30,538 bases of DNA from Propionibacteriaceae bacterium UBA7704 (GTDB lineage Bacteria; Actinomycetota; Actinomycetes; Propionibacteriales; Propionibacteriaceae): positions 195,776 to 226,313 of the forward strand of contig DLGC01000016.1 in the NCBI GenBank assembly GCA_002482525.1. Direction: 5' to 3'. Shown here in pieces: positions 14,713 through 23,278 of the stretch. The stretch's first letter is position 1. Each line of letters opens with the position of its first letter. The notes below the pieces were generated by a model. It was not told the origin of the DNA. It did not search any database and saw only the letters and a program-made list of their open reading frames with translations. The position numbers and the translations under genes are program-made.

Positions 14713-15339
14713 GTGAACGAACAATCCATCTCTCGCGGCCCGTCGATGGCCGCCGGTCTGGGCCCGGGCGGGATGACCGACTCGGTCTACCAGTCGCTGC
14801 TGGCCAACCGGATCATCTTCTTGGGCTCTGAAGTCAAGGATGAGAACGCCAACGCCATCTGTGCCCAGATGCTGCTGCTGAACGCTGAGGACTCCGAGAA
14901 GGACATCTACCTCTACATCAACTCCCCGGGCGGTTCGGTGGACTCCGGCATGGCGATCTTCGACACCATGCAGTGGATCTCCAACGATGTCGCCACCGTC
15001 GCGATGGGTTTGGCCGCCTCGATGGGGCAGTTCCTGCTCTCGGCCGGCACCAAGGGCAAGCGTTTCGCGCTGCCCCACAGCCGCATCATGATGCACCAGC
15101 CGTCCGGCGGCCTGGGCGGTACTGCCTCCGACATTCGGATTCAGGCAGAACAGTCGATGCACATCAAGCGCACCATGGGCGCACTGATCGCCGAGCACAC
15201 CGGTCAGACGATCGAACAGATCGAGAAGGACTCCGATCGCGACCGCTGGTTCACCGCGGAAGAGGCCCTCGCCTACGGCTTCATCGACCACGTCTACGAG
15301 CGGGCCTCGCAGATTAAAACGTCTTCCCCGAACCAGTGA
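14713..15339 (+). CDS. clpP1: ATP-dependent Clp protease proteolytic subunit ClpP1
   Basis: A 208-residue serine peptidase that forms the degradation chamber with ClpP2 and takes substrates from ClpX or ClpC. The triad is Ser103 (GLAASMGQF), His128 (MMHQPSGG) and Asp177 (RDRWF), with the S-H-D spacing found in E. coli ClpP. The N-terminal segment before VYQSLLANRIIFLG may be trimmed on maturation. GTG 14713 fits a leaderless message and no ribosome site is visible. Eleven bases separate its stop from clpP2, so the pair is one operon. Actinomycete ClpP1 and ClpP2 normally form mixed two-ring tetradecamers. Confidence 0.96.
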   Translation: MNEQSISRGPSMAAGLGPGGMTDSVYQSLLANRIIFLGSEVKDENANAICAQMLLLNAEDSEKDIYLYINSPGGSVDSGMAIFDTMQWISNDVATVAMGLAASMGQFLLSAGTKGKRFALPHSRIMMHQPSGGLGGTASDIRIQAEQSMHIKRTMGALIAEHTGQTIEQIEKDSDRDRWFTAEEALAYGFIDHVYERASQIKTSSPNQ

Positions 15340-15350
15340 GGAGCGGCGAG

Positions 15351-15995
15351 ATGAACACTTTGCCGACCAGCGTCACCGAGGCCAGCCCCCGGATGGACTA
15401 CTACATTCCGCAATGGGAAGAGCGCACCAGCTACGGCGTGCGGCGCGTCGATCCCTACACCAAGCTGTTCGAGGATCGCATTATCTTCCTCGGCACCCCG
15501 ATCAGCGACGACATCGCCAACGCGGTGATGGCCCAGTTGCTGTGCCTGCAGTCGATGGATCCCGAGCGTCCGATCAGCATCTACCTGAACTCGCCGGGAG
15601 GATCGTTCACCGCGCTCACCGCGATCTACGACACCATGCGCTACATCAAGCCCGACGTGCAGACCATCTGCCTGGGACAGGCCGCCTCCGCTGCTGCTGT
15701 GCTGCTGGCCGCCGGCACCAAGGGCAAGCGGCTGGCGCTGCCCAACAGCCGCATCCTGATCCACCAGCCGGCCGCTGAAGGCAACTACGGCCAATCCTCC
15801 GACCTGGAGATCCAGGCTCGGGAGATCATGCGAATCCGGACCCTCATGGAAGGCATGCTCGCCGAGAGCACCGGCCAGAGTATTGAGAAGGTCAGCGCCG
15901 ATATCGAACGCGACAAGTACCTGACGGCCGAAGAAGCCGTGGAGTACGGAATCGTGGACGACATCCTCACGTCGCTGAAGGACGTACCGAGCTGA
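15351..15995 (+). CDS. clpP2: ATP-dependent Clp protease proteolytic subunit ClpP2
   Basis: A 214-residue second ClpP subunit. The triad is Ser113 (GQAASAAAVLLA), His138 (LIHQPAAEG) and Asp188 (ERDKYL). The stretch ASAAAV in place of ASMG, and the longer loop EGNYGQSSD, distinguish it from ClpP1 and match the actinobacterial ClpP2 type. ATG 15351 is chosen because GAGGAG is seven bases upstream; an in-frame GTG at 15336 overlaps the clpP1 stop and is less likely. It is transcribed with clpP1, and a strong hairpin at 16005-16033 separates the pair from clpX. Confidence 0.96.
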   Translation: MNTLPTSVTEASPRMDYYIPQWEERTSYGVRRVDPYTKLFEDRIIFLGTPISDDIANAVMAQLLCLQSMDPERPISIYLNSPGGSFTALTAIYDTMRYIKPDVQTICLGQAASAAAVLLAAGTKGKRLALPNSRILIHQPAAEGNYGQSSDLEIQAREIMRIRTLMEGMLAESTGQSIEKVSADIERDKYLTAEEAVEYGIVDDILTSLKDVPS

Positions 15996-16004
15996 TCGGC
16001 GGGT

Positions 16005-16033
16005 CTGCCGCCGGATGCATTATTCGGCGGCAG
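16005..16033 (+). terminator. clpP2 terminator
   Basis: CTGCCGCCG (16005-16013) and CGGCGGCAG (16025-16033) form a perfect nine-base stem with an AT-rich 11-base loop, ten bases after the clpP2 stop. The clpX -10 box starts four bases later. Confidence 0.75.
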
Positions 16034-16036
16034 AGT

Positions 16037-16042
16037 TAGGCT
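16037..16042 (+). promoter_or_regulatory. -10 box TAGGCT for clpX
   Basis: TAGGCT lies 30 bases before the clpX GTG, leaving a short leader that contains an AAAGGG ribosome-site candidate. The position right after the clpP2 hairpin indicates that clpX is transcribed separately. Confidence 0.5.
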
Positions 16043-16072
16043 GGATAGCGCGAGACCGAAAGGGTTGGACCA

Positions 16073-17365
16073 GTGGCACGAATCGGGGAGACCTCGGATC
16101 TGCTGAAGTGCTCGTTCTGCGGAAAGAGCCAGAAGCAGGTCAAAAAGCTGATCGCCGGACCAGGTGTGTACATCTGCGACGAGTGCATCGACCTGTGCAA
16201 CGAGATCATCGAAGAGGAGTTCGCCGAAACCTCCGACACCGGTCTGCTGGAAGAACTGCCCAAGCCCAAAGAGATCCGCGATTTCCTCGACGCCTACGTG
16301 ATCGGTCAAGACGTCGCCAAGAAGGCGCTCTCGGTCGCGGTCTACAACCACTACAAGCGGGTTCAGGCCCAAGCCGCTACGCCCGGACGCCGGGTCGCCG
16401 ACGACGAACTGGTCGAGCTGGGCAAATCCAACATTCTGCTGATCGGCCCCACCGGCTGTGGCAAGACCTACCTGGCCCAGACCCTGGCCAAGATGCTCAA
16501 CGTGCCCTTCGCCATGGCCGATGCCACCGCGCTGACCGAAGCCGGCTATGTCGGTGAGGATGTGGAGAACATCCTGCTGAAGCTCATCCAGGCCGCCGAT
16601 TACGACGTGAAGAAGGCCGAGACCGGCATCATCTACATCGACGAGATCGACAAGGTGGCCCGCAAATCGGAGAACCCTTCGATCACCCGCGATGTGTCCG
16701 GCGAGGGCGTACAGCAGGCCCTGCTGAAGATCCTGGAAGGCACCACTGCCTCGGTGCCGCCGCAGGGCGGCCGCAAACACCCCCATCAAGAGTTCATCCA
16801 GATCGACACCACGAACATCTTGTTCATCGTCGGAGGTGCCTTTGCTGGCCTGGAAGACATCATCAACGCCCGGGTGGGCAAGCGTCCGCTGGGCTTCAAC
16901 AACGATGCTGCGGTGCGCGCACCCAAGACGCTCAACCCCTTTGCCGAGGTGCGTCCCGAAGACCTGCATTCCTTCGGATTGATCCCTGAGTTCATCGGAC
17001 GCCTTCCGATGATCTCCACCGTCGAACAACTCGACGCCGAAGCGCTGCGACGCATCCTGGTAGAGCCGAAGAACGCCCTGATCAAACAGTTCCGCAAGCT
17101 GTTCGAACTCGACGGTGTCGATCTGGAGTTCGCCCCCGATGCGATCGACGCCATCGCCGACATGGCACTGCAGCGCGGCATCGGTGCCCGTGGCCTGCGA
17201 TCGATCTTGGAAGAAATCCTGCTGAATGTCATGTATCACGTGCCCAGCGACGACGAAATCGCCCAAGTCATGGTGGAAGCCGATGTGGTCACCGATGGTG
17301 CCTCGCCGCAGCTGATCAGCCGCGCGGCGGTTTCTCGCGCCGAGCGCCGCGAGCGTTCTGCCTAA
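16073..17365 (+). CDS. clpX: ClpX, AAA+ unfoldase of the Clp protease
   Basis: A 430-residue hexameric ATPase that recognises tagged or damaged proteins, unfolds them and feeds them to ClpP. The N-terminal zinc domain has four Cys (13, 16, 35, 38: CSFC and CDEC). The AAA+ core has Walker A GPTGCGKT (125-132), pore loop GYVG (158-161), Walker B IIYIDEID (186-193), the RKH pore loop (GGRKHP) and sensor 2 GARGLRSILEE. Its length is typical. The GTG start is followed by the family's usual opening, ARIGETSDLLKCSFCGKSQ. It has its own -10 box and terminator, so it is probably monocistronic next to clpP1P2. Confidence 0.98.
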   Translation: MARIGETSDLLKCSFCGKSQKQVKKLIAGPGVYICDECIDLCNEIIEEEFAETSDTGLLEELPKPKEIRDFLDAYVIGQDVAKKALSVAVYNHYKRVQAQAATPGRRVADDELVELGKSNILLIGPTGCGKTYLAQTLAKMLNVPFAMADATALTEAGYVGEDVENILLKLIQAADYDVKKAETGIIYIDEIDKVARKSENPSITRDVSGEGVQQALLKILEGTTASVPPQGGRKHPHQEFIQIDTTNILFIVGGAFAGLEDIINARVGKRPLGFNNDAAVRAPKTLNPFAEVRPEDLHSFGLIPEFIGRLPMISTVEQLDAEALRRILVEPKNALIKQFRKLFELDGVDLEFAPDAIDAIADMALQRGIGARGLRSILEEILLNVMYHVPSDDEIAQVMVEADVVTDGASPQLISRAAVSRAERRERSA

Positions 17366-17372
17366 TCGGTCG

Positions 17373-17394
17373 GCATGGCCCGCTGCCATGCTTT
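17373..17394 (+). terminator. clpX terminator
   Basis: GCATGGC (17373-17379) pairs perfectly with GCCATGC (17385-17391) over a five-base loop, followed by TTT. It begins seven bases after the clpX stop codon. Confidence 0.7.
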
Positions 17395-17424
17395 CGGAAT
17401 GGGCTCCTGAGGTTGGCCGCAATA

Positions 17425-17449
17425 TGAAACAGTGGGAGCAATCGTTTCA
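17425..17449. promoter_or_regulatory. inverted repeat TGAAAC-N13-GTTTCA before ptsH
   Basis: The two six-base halves are perfect reverse complements. They sit 19-43 bases upstream of the ptsH ATG, where a promoter should be. The half-sites resemble those of LacI/GalR-type operators, but the 13-base spacing is unlike them. It may be chance. Confidence 0.3.
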
Positions 17450-17467
17450 GCCGACAAAGGAGTAGCT

Positions 17468-17737
17468 ATGGCAACGCGCCAGGTAAGCATCGCGTCCTCG
17501 GTGGGCCTCCACGCTCGCCCCGCCTCCCTGTTTGTGCAGGCAGCGACAGCCACCGGCCTCCCGATCACGATCGCCAAAGAGGGCGGCAACCCGGTTGACG
17601 CACGCAGCATCTTGATGGTGATGACGCTGGGAGCCAAGCATGGCGAGACCGTGACGTTGACCGCGGACGGCGACGGTGCCGATGCTGCCCTCGACAGCCT
17701 GGTCGAACTGTTGTCCAGAGATTTGGACGCGGAGTAG
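17468..17737 (+). CDS. ptsH: phosphocarrier protein HPr
   Basis: An 89-residue cytosolic phosphocarrier of the sugar phosphotransferase system. The active site is VGLHARPAS, with His15 as the residue phosphorylated by Enzyme I. Ser47 in DARSILMVMTLGA is at the position of the regulatory HPr serine of Gram-positive bacteria, so control by HPr kinase is possible in principle, although many actinobacteria lack that kinase. ATG 17468 is supported by AAGGAG five bases upstream. The ptsI start follows seven bases after the stop. The two form the general part of the PTS; no sugar-specific Enzyme II is in the window. Confidence 0.96.
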   Translation: MATRQVSIASSVGLHARPASLFVQAATATGLPITIAKEGGNPVDARSILMVMTLGAKHGETVTLTADGDGADAALDSLVELLSRDLDAE

Positions 17738-17744
17738 GTCGGTC

Positions 17745-19427
17745 ATGTCCGGCCCCACCACCTTCCACGGCACCGGAGTCAGTGCAGGGACCGCTGTCGG
17801 CCCCCTGGTCGTCGTATCACAAGCCCCACGTCCGCCTGCCGATGAGCCAGCGACCACCGACCCCGCAGCAGCCGCCCAGCGCGTCACCGAAGTACTGGAA
17901 GCCGTAGCCGCAGGCCTGGAGGCCCGAGCGGCCAAGGCCAGCGAAAGCGCGCGGCCGATCCTCGAAGCCGGGGCCATGATGGCTCGCGATCCGGGACTCA
18001 TGGCCAGCATCGACGCCAAACTGCAGTCCGGCGTCGGGATCACCACCGCCGTCGACACCGCCGTCGAGGAGTACTGCACCATGCTGGCCTCCTTGGGCGG
18101 CTACATGGCTGAGCGCGTCACCGATCTGCGCGACGTTCGCGACCGCGCCGTGGCCCGACTGGTGGGCCAGGCCGAACCCGGCGTTCCTGACCTGACCGAG
18201 CCCAGCGTGCTTGCCGCCGCCGATCTGGCGCCGGCCGAGACCGCCACCTTGACCGCCGAAACGTGCTTGGGCATCATCACCGCCGCGGGCGGTCCTACCA
18301 GCCACACCGCGATCCTGGCCGCCCAACTCGGCATCCCTGCGGTGGTGCAGGCTGCCGGAATCCTCGACGTGCCGCCGGGAACTGTGGTTGCCTTCGACGG
18401 CGGCGTGGGCGAGATCACGATCAACCCCACCGACTCCGAGGTGGAACTGCTCATCGAACGCAAGCGGCGCCGCCAGGCAGCATTAGCCGGTGGTACCGGC
18501 GTCGGTGCCACCAAGGACGGCTATCCGATGCCGCTGCTGGCCAACATCGGCACCGTGGACGATGCCCATGCCGCAGCCGCTCAAGCGGTTGAAGGTGTGG
18601 GGCTGTTCCGTACCGAGTTCCTGTTCCTGGACCGTGACACCATGCCCACCGTCGCCGAGCAGACCGCCACCTACACCGAGGTGCTGAAGGCCTTCGGCGA
18701 GCGTCGGGTCGTGGTTCGAACCCTGGACGCCGGTGCCGACAAGCCGCTGAAGTTCGCCGATCTGGGGCCGGAGGAGAACCCGGCGCTCGGCCGACGCGGT
18801 CTGCGCCTGGGAATGATCCGCACCGACATTCTCGACGCCCAACTGGAAGCCCTGGCCGCGGCCTATCAGGCCACCGGGGCTGATCTGCGGGTCATGGCCC
18901 CGATGGTCGCCACCCAGGCCGAGGCGATCTGGTTCGCCGAGAAAGTGCGCGCGCTGGGCATTCCCAAGGTGGGCGTCATGATCGAGATCCCGGCAGCGGC
19001 GATCCGCAGCAAAGGAATCCTCTACAACGTGGACTTCGCCTCATTGGGCACCAATGATCTGCAGCAGTACACGATGGCCGCCGACCGCATGCAAGGCGAA
19101 CTCGGCGACCTGCTCAACCCCTGGGAGCCGGCCCTGCTCGACGTGATCGCGCTGGCCTGTCAGGGCGGCAAGGAAATGGGCAAACCGGTCGGGGTGTGCG
19201 GTGAGGCCGGCGGCGATCCGGGGCTGGCCCTGGTGCTGACCGGATTGGGCGTCAAGAGCCTCTCGATGGCCACCGGCAAAGTGCCAGCAGTGCGGACGGC
19301 CTTGGCTGCGCACACCTTGGAGACCTGCCAACAGATGGCTGCCGCAGCGCGGGCCGCCACCAGTGCTGCCGAGGCGCGCGCCGCAGTGGTCGCCATGGCC
19401 GAACCGGTGTTGGTCGACCTGCTGTAG
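17745..19427 (+). CDS. ptsI: PTS Enzyme I (phosphoenolpyruvate-protein phosphotransferase)
   Basis: A 560-residue enzyme that takes phosphate from PEP and gives it to HPr. The N-terminal HPr-binding and swivelling domains carry the active His187 in GGPTSHTAI. The C-terminal PEP-binding barrel has GVGLFRTEFLF (284-294), the metal/PEP segment VGVMIEIPAAAI (409-420), TNDLQQYTMAADR (436-448) and the general-acid Cys485 in VGVCGEAGG. Length and motifs are complete. ATG 17745 fits the conserved opening FHGTGVSAGTAVGP. It is translated just after ptsH. Its stop lies six bases from the convergent lipoprotein gene, with no separate terminator visible. Confidence 0.97.
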   Translation: MSGPTTFHGTGVSAGTAVGPLVVVSQAPRPPADEPATTDPAAAAQRVTEVLEAVAAGLEARAAKASESARPILEAGAMMARDPGLMASIDAKLQSGVGITTAVDTAVEEYCTMLASLGGYMAERVTDLRDVRDRAVARLVGQAEPGVPDLTEPSVLAAADLAPAETATLTAETCLGIITAAGGPTSHTAILAAQLGIPAVVQAAGILDVPPGTVVAFDGGVGEITINPTDSEVELLIERKRRRQAALAGGTGVGATKDGYPMPLLANIGTVDDAHAAAAQAVEGVGLFRTEFLFLDRDTMPTVAEQTATYTEVLKAFGERRVVVRTLDAGADKPLKFADLGPEENPALGRRGLRLGMIRTDILDAQLEALAAAYQATGADLRVMAPMVATQAEAIWFAEKVRALGIPKVGVMIEIPAAAIRSKGILYNVDFASLGTNDLQQYTMAADRMQGELGDLLNPWEPALLDVIALACQGGKEMGKPVGVCGEAGGDPGLALVLTGLGVKSLSMATGKVPAVRTALAAHTLETCQQMAAAARAATSAAEARAAVVAMAEPVLVDLL

Positions 19428-19433
19428 CCTCAG

Positions 19434-19904
19434 CTACTTTTTGGTGTCCTTGGCGCTGCCCGTCAGACCGCCCTTGGGAGACCCGAGGATGCACAGCACC
19501 TCGCGATCGCCGGTGTTCTGCCAGGTGTCCTGGGTCGGGTAGAAGAAGGTGAACTTCAGCGTGGACTTGGTCGGGGCCACCCCCACGAACTCGGTGAACG
19601 CCGCCTTGCACAGCTTGGTGCCCTCTTCATTGATCGCGGTCTGCCCGGGATAGGTCTCCTCGGTCAGCTTCGCGGAGTGAAAAGCCTCCCAATAGTGCTC
19701 CTGACCGCAGGGGATCAGTGTCACGCTGCTGATACCGCCACTAGGCAGTTCGCCGGTGCAGTCGCCCACCCGGACATCGAAAGCCCCGATGGTGGCCACC
19801 GCAGTGGGAGTGCCGCTCGGGGTTCGAGGCCCCGTCGTCGTGCACCCTGCTGCAGCCACGGTGACCAGCAGCGCCAGCGCAACCCACCTCCGCGAGAGCA
19901 CCAT
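19434..19904 (-). CDS. lipoprotein with septum-formation-like domain
   Basis: A 156-residue exported lipoprotein. The signal peptide ends in VAAAGC, making Cys21 the lipidated residue, and a Thr/Pro/Gly linker follows. The domain from about 42 has the pattern VRVGDCTGEL...VTLIPCGQEHYWEAF, typical of the actinobacterial septum_formation family (VGDC...VPC..PH..E), with paired Cys. Further Cys at KLCKAAF and EVLCILG could make a second disulfide. The biochemical role of this family is not known and the name should not be taken as proof of a division role. It starts four bases after the valS stop, so it is the second gene of a valS operon. Confidence 0.8.
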   Translation of the reverse strand: MVLSRRWVALALLVTVAAAGCTTTGPRTPSGTPTAVATIGAFDVRVGDCTGELPSGGISSVTLIPCGQEHYWEAFHSAKLTEETYPGQTAINEEGTKLCKAAFTEFVGVAPTKSTLKFTFFYPTQDTWQNTGDREVLCILGSPKGGLTGSAKDTKK

Positions 19905-19908
19905 CGGA

Positions 19909-22479
19909 CTAGTCGAGCTGGACGCTGACCCGCAGCGGGGTCGAAGTCTCGGTCCAGGTGATGTCGCCGACGATGCGTCCCACCGAACACAGGTCGGACG
20001 CGGCGCTCCGCAGCCGGGTGAGCACTTCGCTCGGACCGGCGAACTCTGCAGCGCTCACTTCGGCCTTCATCGAAACCTTCGCGGTGGACTTCGCGCCGCG
20101 AATCTCGATCAGCGCCGCCGCCACGTCATCCATCAAGGTGGCATCGCCGGCGGTGGTCACCTCGGTGACGCTTGGCCAGGTGCTCAGGTGTACCGAACCA
20201 TCCCGCCACCAGGACCACACCTCCTCGGTCACGAACGGCAGGAAAGGTGCGAACAGCCGCAGTTGAACCTCCAGCGCCAGCCGTAGGGCTGCCCGGGCCG
20301 AATCGGCGCCGTGGGCGCCATCGGCACCGTAAGCACGCTCCTTGACCAGTTCGAGGTAGTCGTCGCAGAAGCTCCAGAAGAACTTCTCCGCACTCTCCAG
20401 AGCCGTCGAATAGTCGTAGGCCTCAAAGGCCGCGGTGGCTTGCGAGATGACCTGGGCCAAGCCTGCCAGCATGGCGGCATCCACTGCTTCGGTGATCGTG
20501 GCATCGGTCGCCTCGGGAGTGCCGAGGATGAACTTGCTGGCGTTGAGCACTTTCATCGCCAGCCGGCGTCCGACCTTCATCTGGGTCTCGTCGAAGGGGG
20601 AGTCCATGCCCGGTCGGGCCATCGCCGCCCGCCACCGCACCGCATCGGAGCCGAACCGGTCCAAGATGTCGGTGGGCACCACCACATTGCCTTTGGACTT
20701 GCTCATCTTCTTGCGGTCGGGGTCGACCACGAAGCCAGAGATGGTGGCCCGATGCCAGGGCAGTTGATGATTCTCGAAATGGGCGCGCACCACCCGGGAG
20801 AACAGCCAGGTGCGGATGATGTCGTGGGCCTGCGGCGCCATGTCCATCGGGAAGGTGAGGTTCCACAGCTCCTCGTCGCGCTCCCAGCCGCAGGCGATCT
20901 GCGGGCTGAGCGAGGAGGTCGCCCACGTGTCCATCACGTCGGGGTCACCGGCGAATCCACCGGGGACGCCGCGCTGCTCGGCGGTGTAACCCGGGGGCAC
21001 ATCGGTCGCCGGATCGATCGGCAGTTCGGCCTCGGACGGTGTGATCGGATTGCCGTAGTCGGGCTCGCCATCGGCGTCCAGGGCGTACCAGACCGGGAAC
21101 GGCACCCCGAAGAAGCGCTGACGGCTGATCAGCCAGTCGCCGTTGAGTCCGTTGACCCAGTTGCTGTAGCGGTGGCGCATGTGGTCGGGCACCCACGCCA
21201 ATTCCTCGCCGCGAGCCAGCAGGGCGGCCTTGAGGTCCTCGTCGCGTCCGCCGTTGCGGATGTACCACTGCCGGGTCGAGACGATCTCCAGCGGCTTGTC
21301 GCCCTTCTCGTAGAAGTTCGCTTTGCGCTGGGTCGGCTTGGGCTCACCGTCCAGATCACCGGAGGCCCGCAACATCGCCACCATCGCCTCGCGGGCACTG
21401 AAGGTGGTCTTGCCGGCCAGTTCGGCGTAGGGCTCGGGGTTGGCGAGCCATTCAGGGGCGTCGGCCTGCAGGCGACCGTCGCGTCCGATCACCGTCCGGG
21501 TGGGTAGCCGCAATTCACGCCACCACTGCACGTCGGTGAGGTCGCCGAAGGTACAGCACATGGCAATACCGGCGCCCTTGTCCGGTTCGGCGGCGGTGTG
21601 GGCCAACACCGGAATCTCCACCCCGAAGATGGGGGAGGTGACGGTCGTGCCGAACAGCTTCTGGTAGCGCTCGTCGTCGGGATGGGCAATCAGGGCGCAC
21701 ACCGAGGGGATGAGTTCGGGACGGGTCGTCTCGATGTGAATCGGCTGGCCATCGGGGGTGCGGAAAGCGATCCGGTGGTAAGCACCGGGGTAGTCGCGGG
21801 CTTCCAGCTCGGCCTGGGCGACGGCGGTGCGGAAGGTGATGTCCCACATCGTAGGGGCCTCCGACAGGTAGGCCTCACCACGGGCGAAGTTGCGCAGGAA
21901 GGCCAACTGAGCCACCCGCTGGGACTCATCGGAGATGGTGGCATAGAGCTGATTCCAGTCCACGCTCAAACCCAGGGTGCGCCACAGGTTCTCGAAGGCC
22001 TGCTCGTCGACCGCGGTCAGCTCGTGACACAACTCGATGAAGTTGCGCCTGCTGATCGGCTCTTGCCGCTTCGGGTCGGGCTTGGCCGGCGGCGCGTAGT
22101 CCTCGACGTAGGGCAGGGCGGTATCGCAGCGCACCCCGTAGTAATTCTGGACGCGGCGCTCGGTGGGCAGACCGTTGTCATCCCAACCCATCGGGTAGAA
22201 CACCTGTTTGCCGTTCATCCGCTGGTAGCGGGCGATCAGATCGGTGTGGGTGTAGCTGAACACGTGGCCCACATGCAGCGATCCCGACACCGTCGGCGGC
22301 GGGGTGTCGATGCTGAACACCTGCTCGCGGCTTTTGGGACGCACGAAGTCGTAGGTGCCGTCCTCGCGCCAGCGCTGCGTCCACTTGGCTTCGAGCCCTT
22401 CCAGCACCGGACGCTCCGGTACCGCCGAAGCCGAAGAGGTCGGTTCGGGCACGGCATCGGTTCGGGACTGTTGACTCAT
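19909..22479 (-). CDS. valS: valyl-tRNA synthetase, archaeal-type
   Basis: An 856-residue class I synthetase that charges tRNA-Val. The HIGH motif is HVGH (69-72) in PPPTVSGSLHVGHVFSYTHTD (split motif) and KMSKS is at 591-595 (KKMSKSKGN). The editing domain includes HIETTRPELIPS (248-259). The segment YPMGWDDNGLPTERR (95-109) is the hallmark of the archaeal-type ValRS also carried by Rickettsia and some actinobacteria, rather than the usual bacterial form. The long C-terminal coiled-coil arm is absent; the protein ends in a short strand-rich segment. ATG 22479 is chosen because a TAGGAT box ends seven bases upstream (leaderless type); ATG 22488 is three codons earlier. Confidence 0.96.
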   Translation of the reverse strand: MSQQSRTDAVPEPTSSASAVPERPVLEGLEAKWTQRWREDGTYDFVRPKSREQVFSIDTPPPTVSGSLHVGHVFSYTHTDLIARYQRMNGKQVFYPMGWDDNGLPTERRVQNYYGVRCDTALPYVEDYAPPAKPDPKRQEPISRRNFIELCHELTAVDEQAFENLWRTLGLSVDWNQLYATISDESQRVAQLAFLRNFARGEAYLSEAPTMWDITFRTAVAQAELEARDYPGAYHRIAFRTPDGQPIHIETTRPELIPSVCALIAHPDDERYQKLFGTTVTSPIFGVEIPVLAHTAAEPDKGAGIAMCCTFGDLTDVQWWRELRLPTRTVIGRDGRLQADAPEWLANPEPYAELAGKTTFSAREAMVAMLRASGDLDGEPKPTQRKANFYEKGDKPLEIVSTRQWYIRNGGRDEDLKAALLARGEELAWVPDHMRHRYSNWVNGLNGDWLISRQRFFGVPFPVWYALDADGEPDYGNPITPSEAELPIDPATDVPPGYTAEQRGVPGGFAGDPDVMDTWATSSLSPQIACGWERDEELWNLTFPMDMAPQAHDIIRTWLFSRVVRAHFENHQLPWHRATISGFVVDPDRKKMSKSKGNVVVPTDILDRFGSDAVRWRAAMARPGMDSPFDETQMKVGRRLAMKVLNASKFILGTPEATDATITEAVDAAMLAGLAQVISQATAAFEAYDYSTALESAEKFFWSFCDDYLELVKERAYGADGAHGADSARAALRLALEVQLRLFAPFLPFVTEEVWSWWRDGSVHLSTWPSVTEVTTAGDATLMDDVAAALIEIRGAKSTAKVSMKAEVSAAEFAGPSEVLTRLRSAASDLCSVGRIVGDITWTETSTPLRVSVQLD

Positions 22480-22486
22480 GAAGGGC

Positions 22487-22492
22487 ATCCTA
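22487..22492 (-). promoter_or_regulatory. -10 box TAGGAT for valS
   Basis: Read on the minus strand, TAGGAT is followed by seven bases and then ATG 22479. The alternative ATG 22488 lies at the edge of the box itself and so should not be in the transcript. Confidence 0.5.
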
Positions 22493-22555
22493 TTTTGGTA
22501 CGGCGGTTAGTTCAGAATCGGGTCGGGTCGAGGGCGAGGCGTGGCCAGACGGCGG

Positions 22556-23278
22556 TCACTGGGCGGCCTGCTGAATGGCGGCTTCGAACTCGGCCGGGGT
22601 AGCACCGCGCTGCAGGGTCAGCGCAGTGCCGTTGACCATGACTCGGGGTACCTGGAGCGGGTAGTTCGCCAGCGCGGCCGCCGAAACGAACTCGCTGGTC
22701 ATGCCCTGGTCGAAGCAGACCTCGAAGGTGGAGCGGGCGCCACCGGACATGTTCAATCCATCGGGAATGCTGTTGCGCAGCAGGTCGGTGCTGAAGCCGG
22801 CGCCGGTCGTGGTCGGCTGCGCGGCCAACACCGCGTCCTGGTAGTCGGTGAAGTAGCCGACCACATCGGCGCAGGCCGCACCGCGCGCCGCCTGCGCCGA
22901 TGAGTCATTGGTGACCTTCTGGTCGAAGAAGGTCAACGCGTGATAGCTGAGCTGGATCTTCCCCGCCTTAGCCAGGTCGGCCAACGCCGTGCCGTAGCTC
23001 TTCTGCAGCTCTGCGCAATCGGGACACTGATAGTCAAGGTAGACCGCCACGGTGGGAGCGGTGTCCGCTGCGCTACCGGCGAAGGCGGTGATACCGGAGT
23101 GGTCAGCGGTCGCATCCGGTGGGGTCAACTGATGGGTTGAGGTCATCGCTTGCACGATCATCACGATCGAGCCGATCACCATGACGGCGGCGACCACCAT
23201 GATGCCGATGCCCGCCCTGCGCATGGTGCGTCGCTGCTGCGGCGACCAGTTGGGGTCGCCGGACTTACTCGGACTCAT
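22556..23278 (-). CDS. membrane-anchored DsbA-like thioredoxin-fold protein
   Basis: A 240-residue protein with a cytoplasmic N-terminus, one transmembrane helix (about 24-45, GIGIMVVAAVMVIGSIVMIV) and an extracellular DsbA-type thioredoxin domain. The active site is YQCPDCAEL, with Cys85 and Cys88, and the cis-Pro region reads VPRVMVNG near the C-terminus. A thiol oxidoreductase or disulfide-forming role outside the membrane is expected. ATG 23278 overlaps the end of the upstream MauE/DoxX-type gene by 14 bases, indicating one operon and a shared electron path. Two extra Cys (GAACADV and EVCFDQG) may form a structural disulfide. Confidence 0.85.
   Translation of the reverse strand: MSPSKSGDPNWSPQQRRTMRRAGIGIMVVAAVMVIGSIVMIVQAMTSTHQLTPPDATADHSGITAFAGSAADTAPTVAVYLDYQCPDCAELQKSYGTALADLAKAGKIQLSYHALTFFDQKVTNDSSAQAARGAACADVVGYFTDYQDAVLAAQPTTTGAGFSTDLLRNSIPDGLNMSGGARSTFEVCFDQGMTSEFVSAAALANYPLQVPRVMVNGTALTLQRGATPAEFEAAIQQAAQ

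Noticed and set aside
15785..17422. 545-codon minus-strand frame opposite clpX and part of clpP2
   Set aside because: It covers one certain gene and part of another and shows no protein motif of its own.
20311..22602. Two long plus-strand frames opposite valS
   Set aside because: Neither shows a domain, and both are explained by the codon bias of valS on the other strand.
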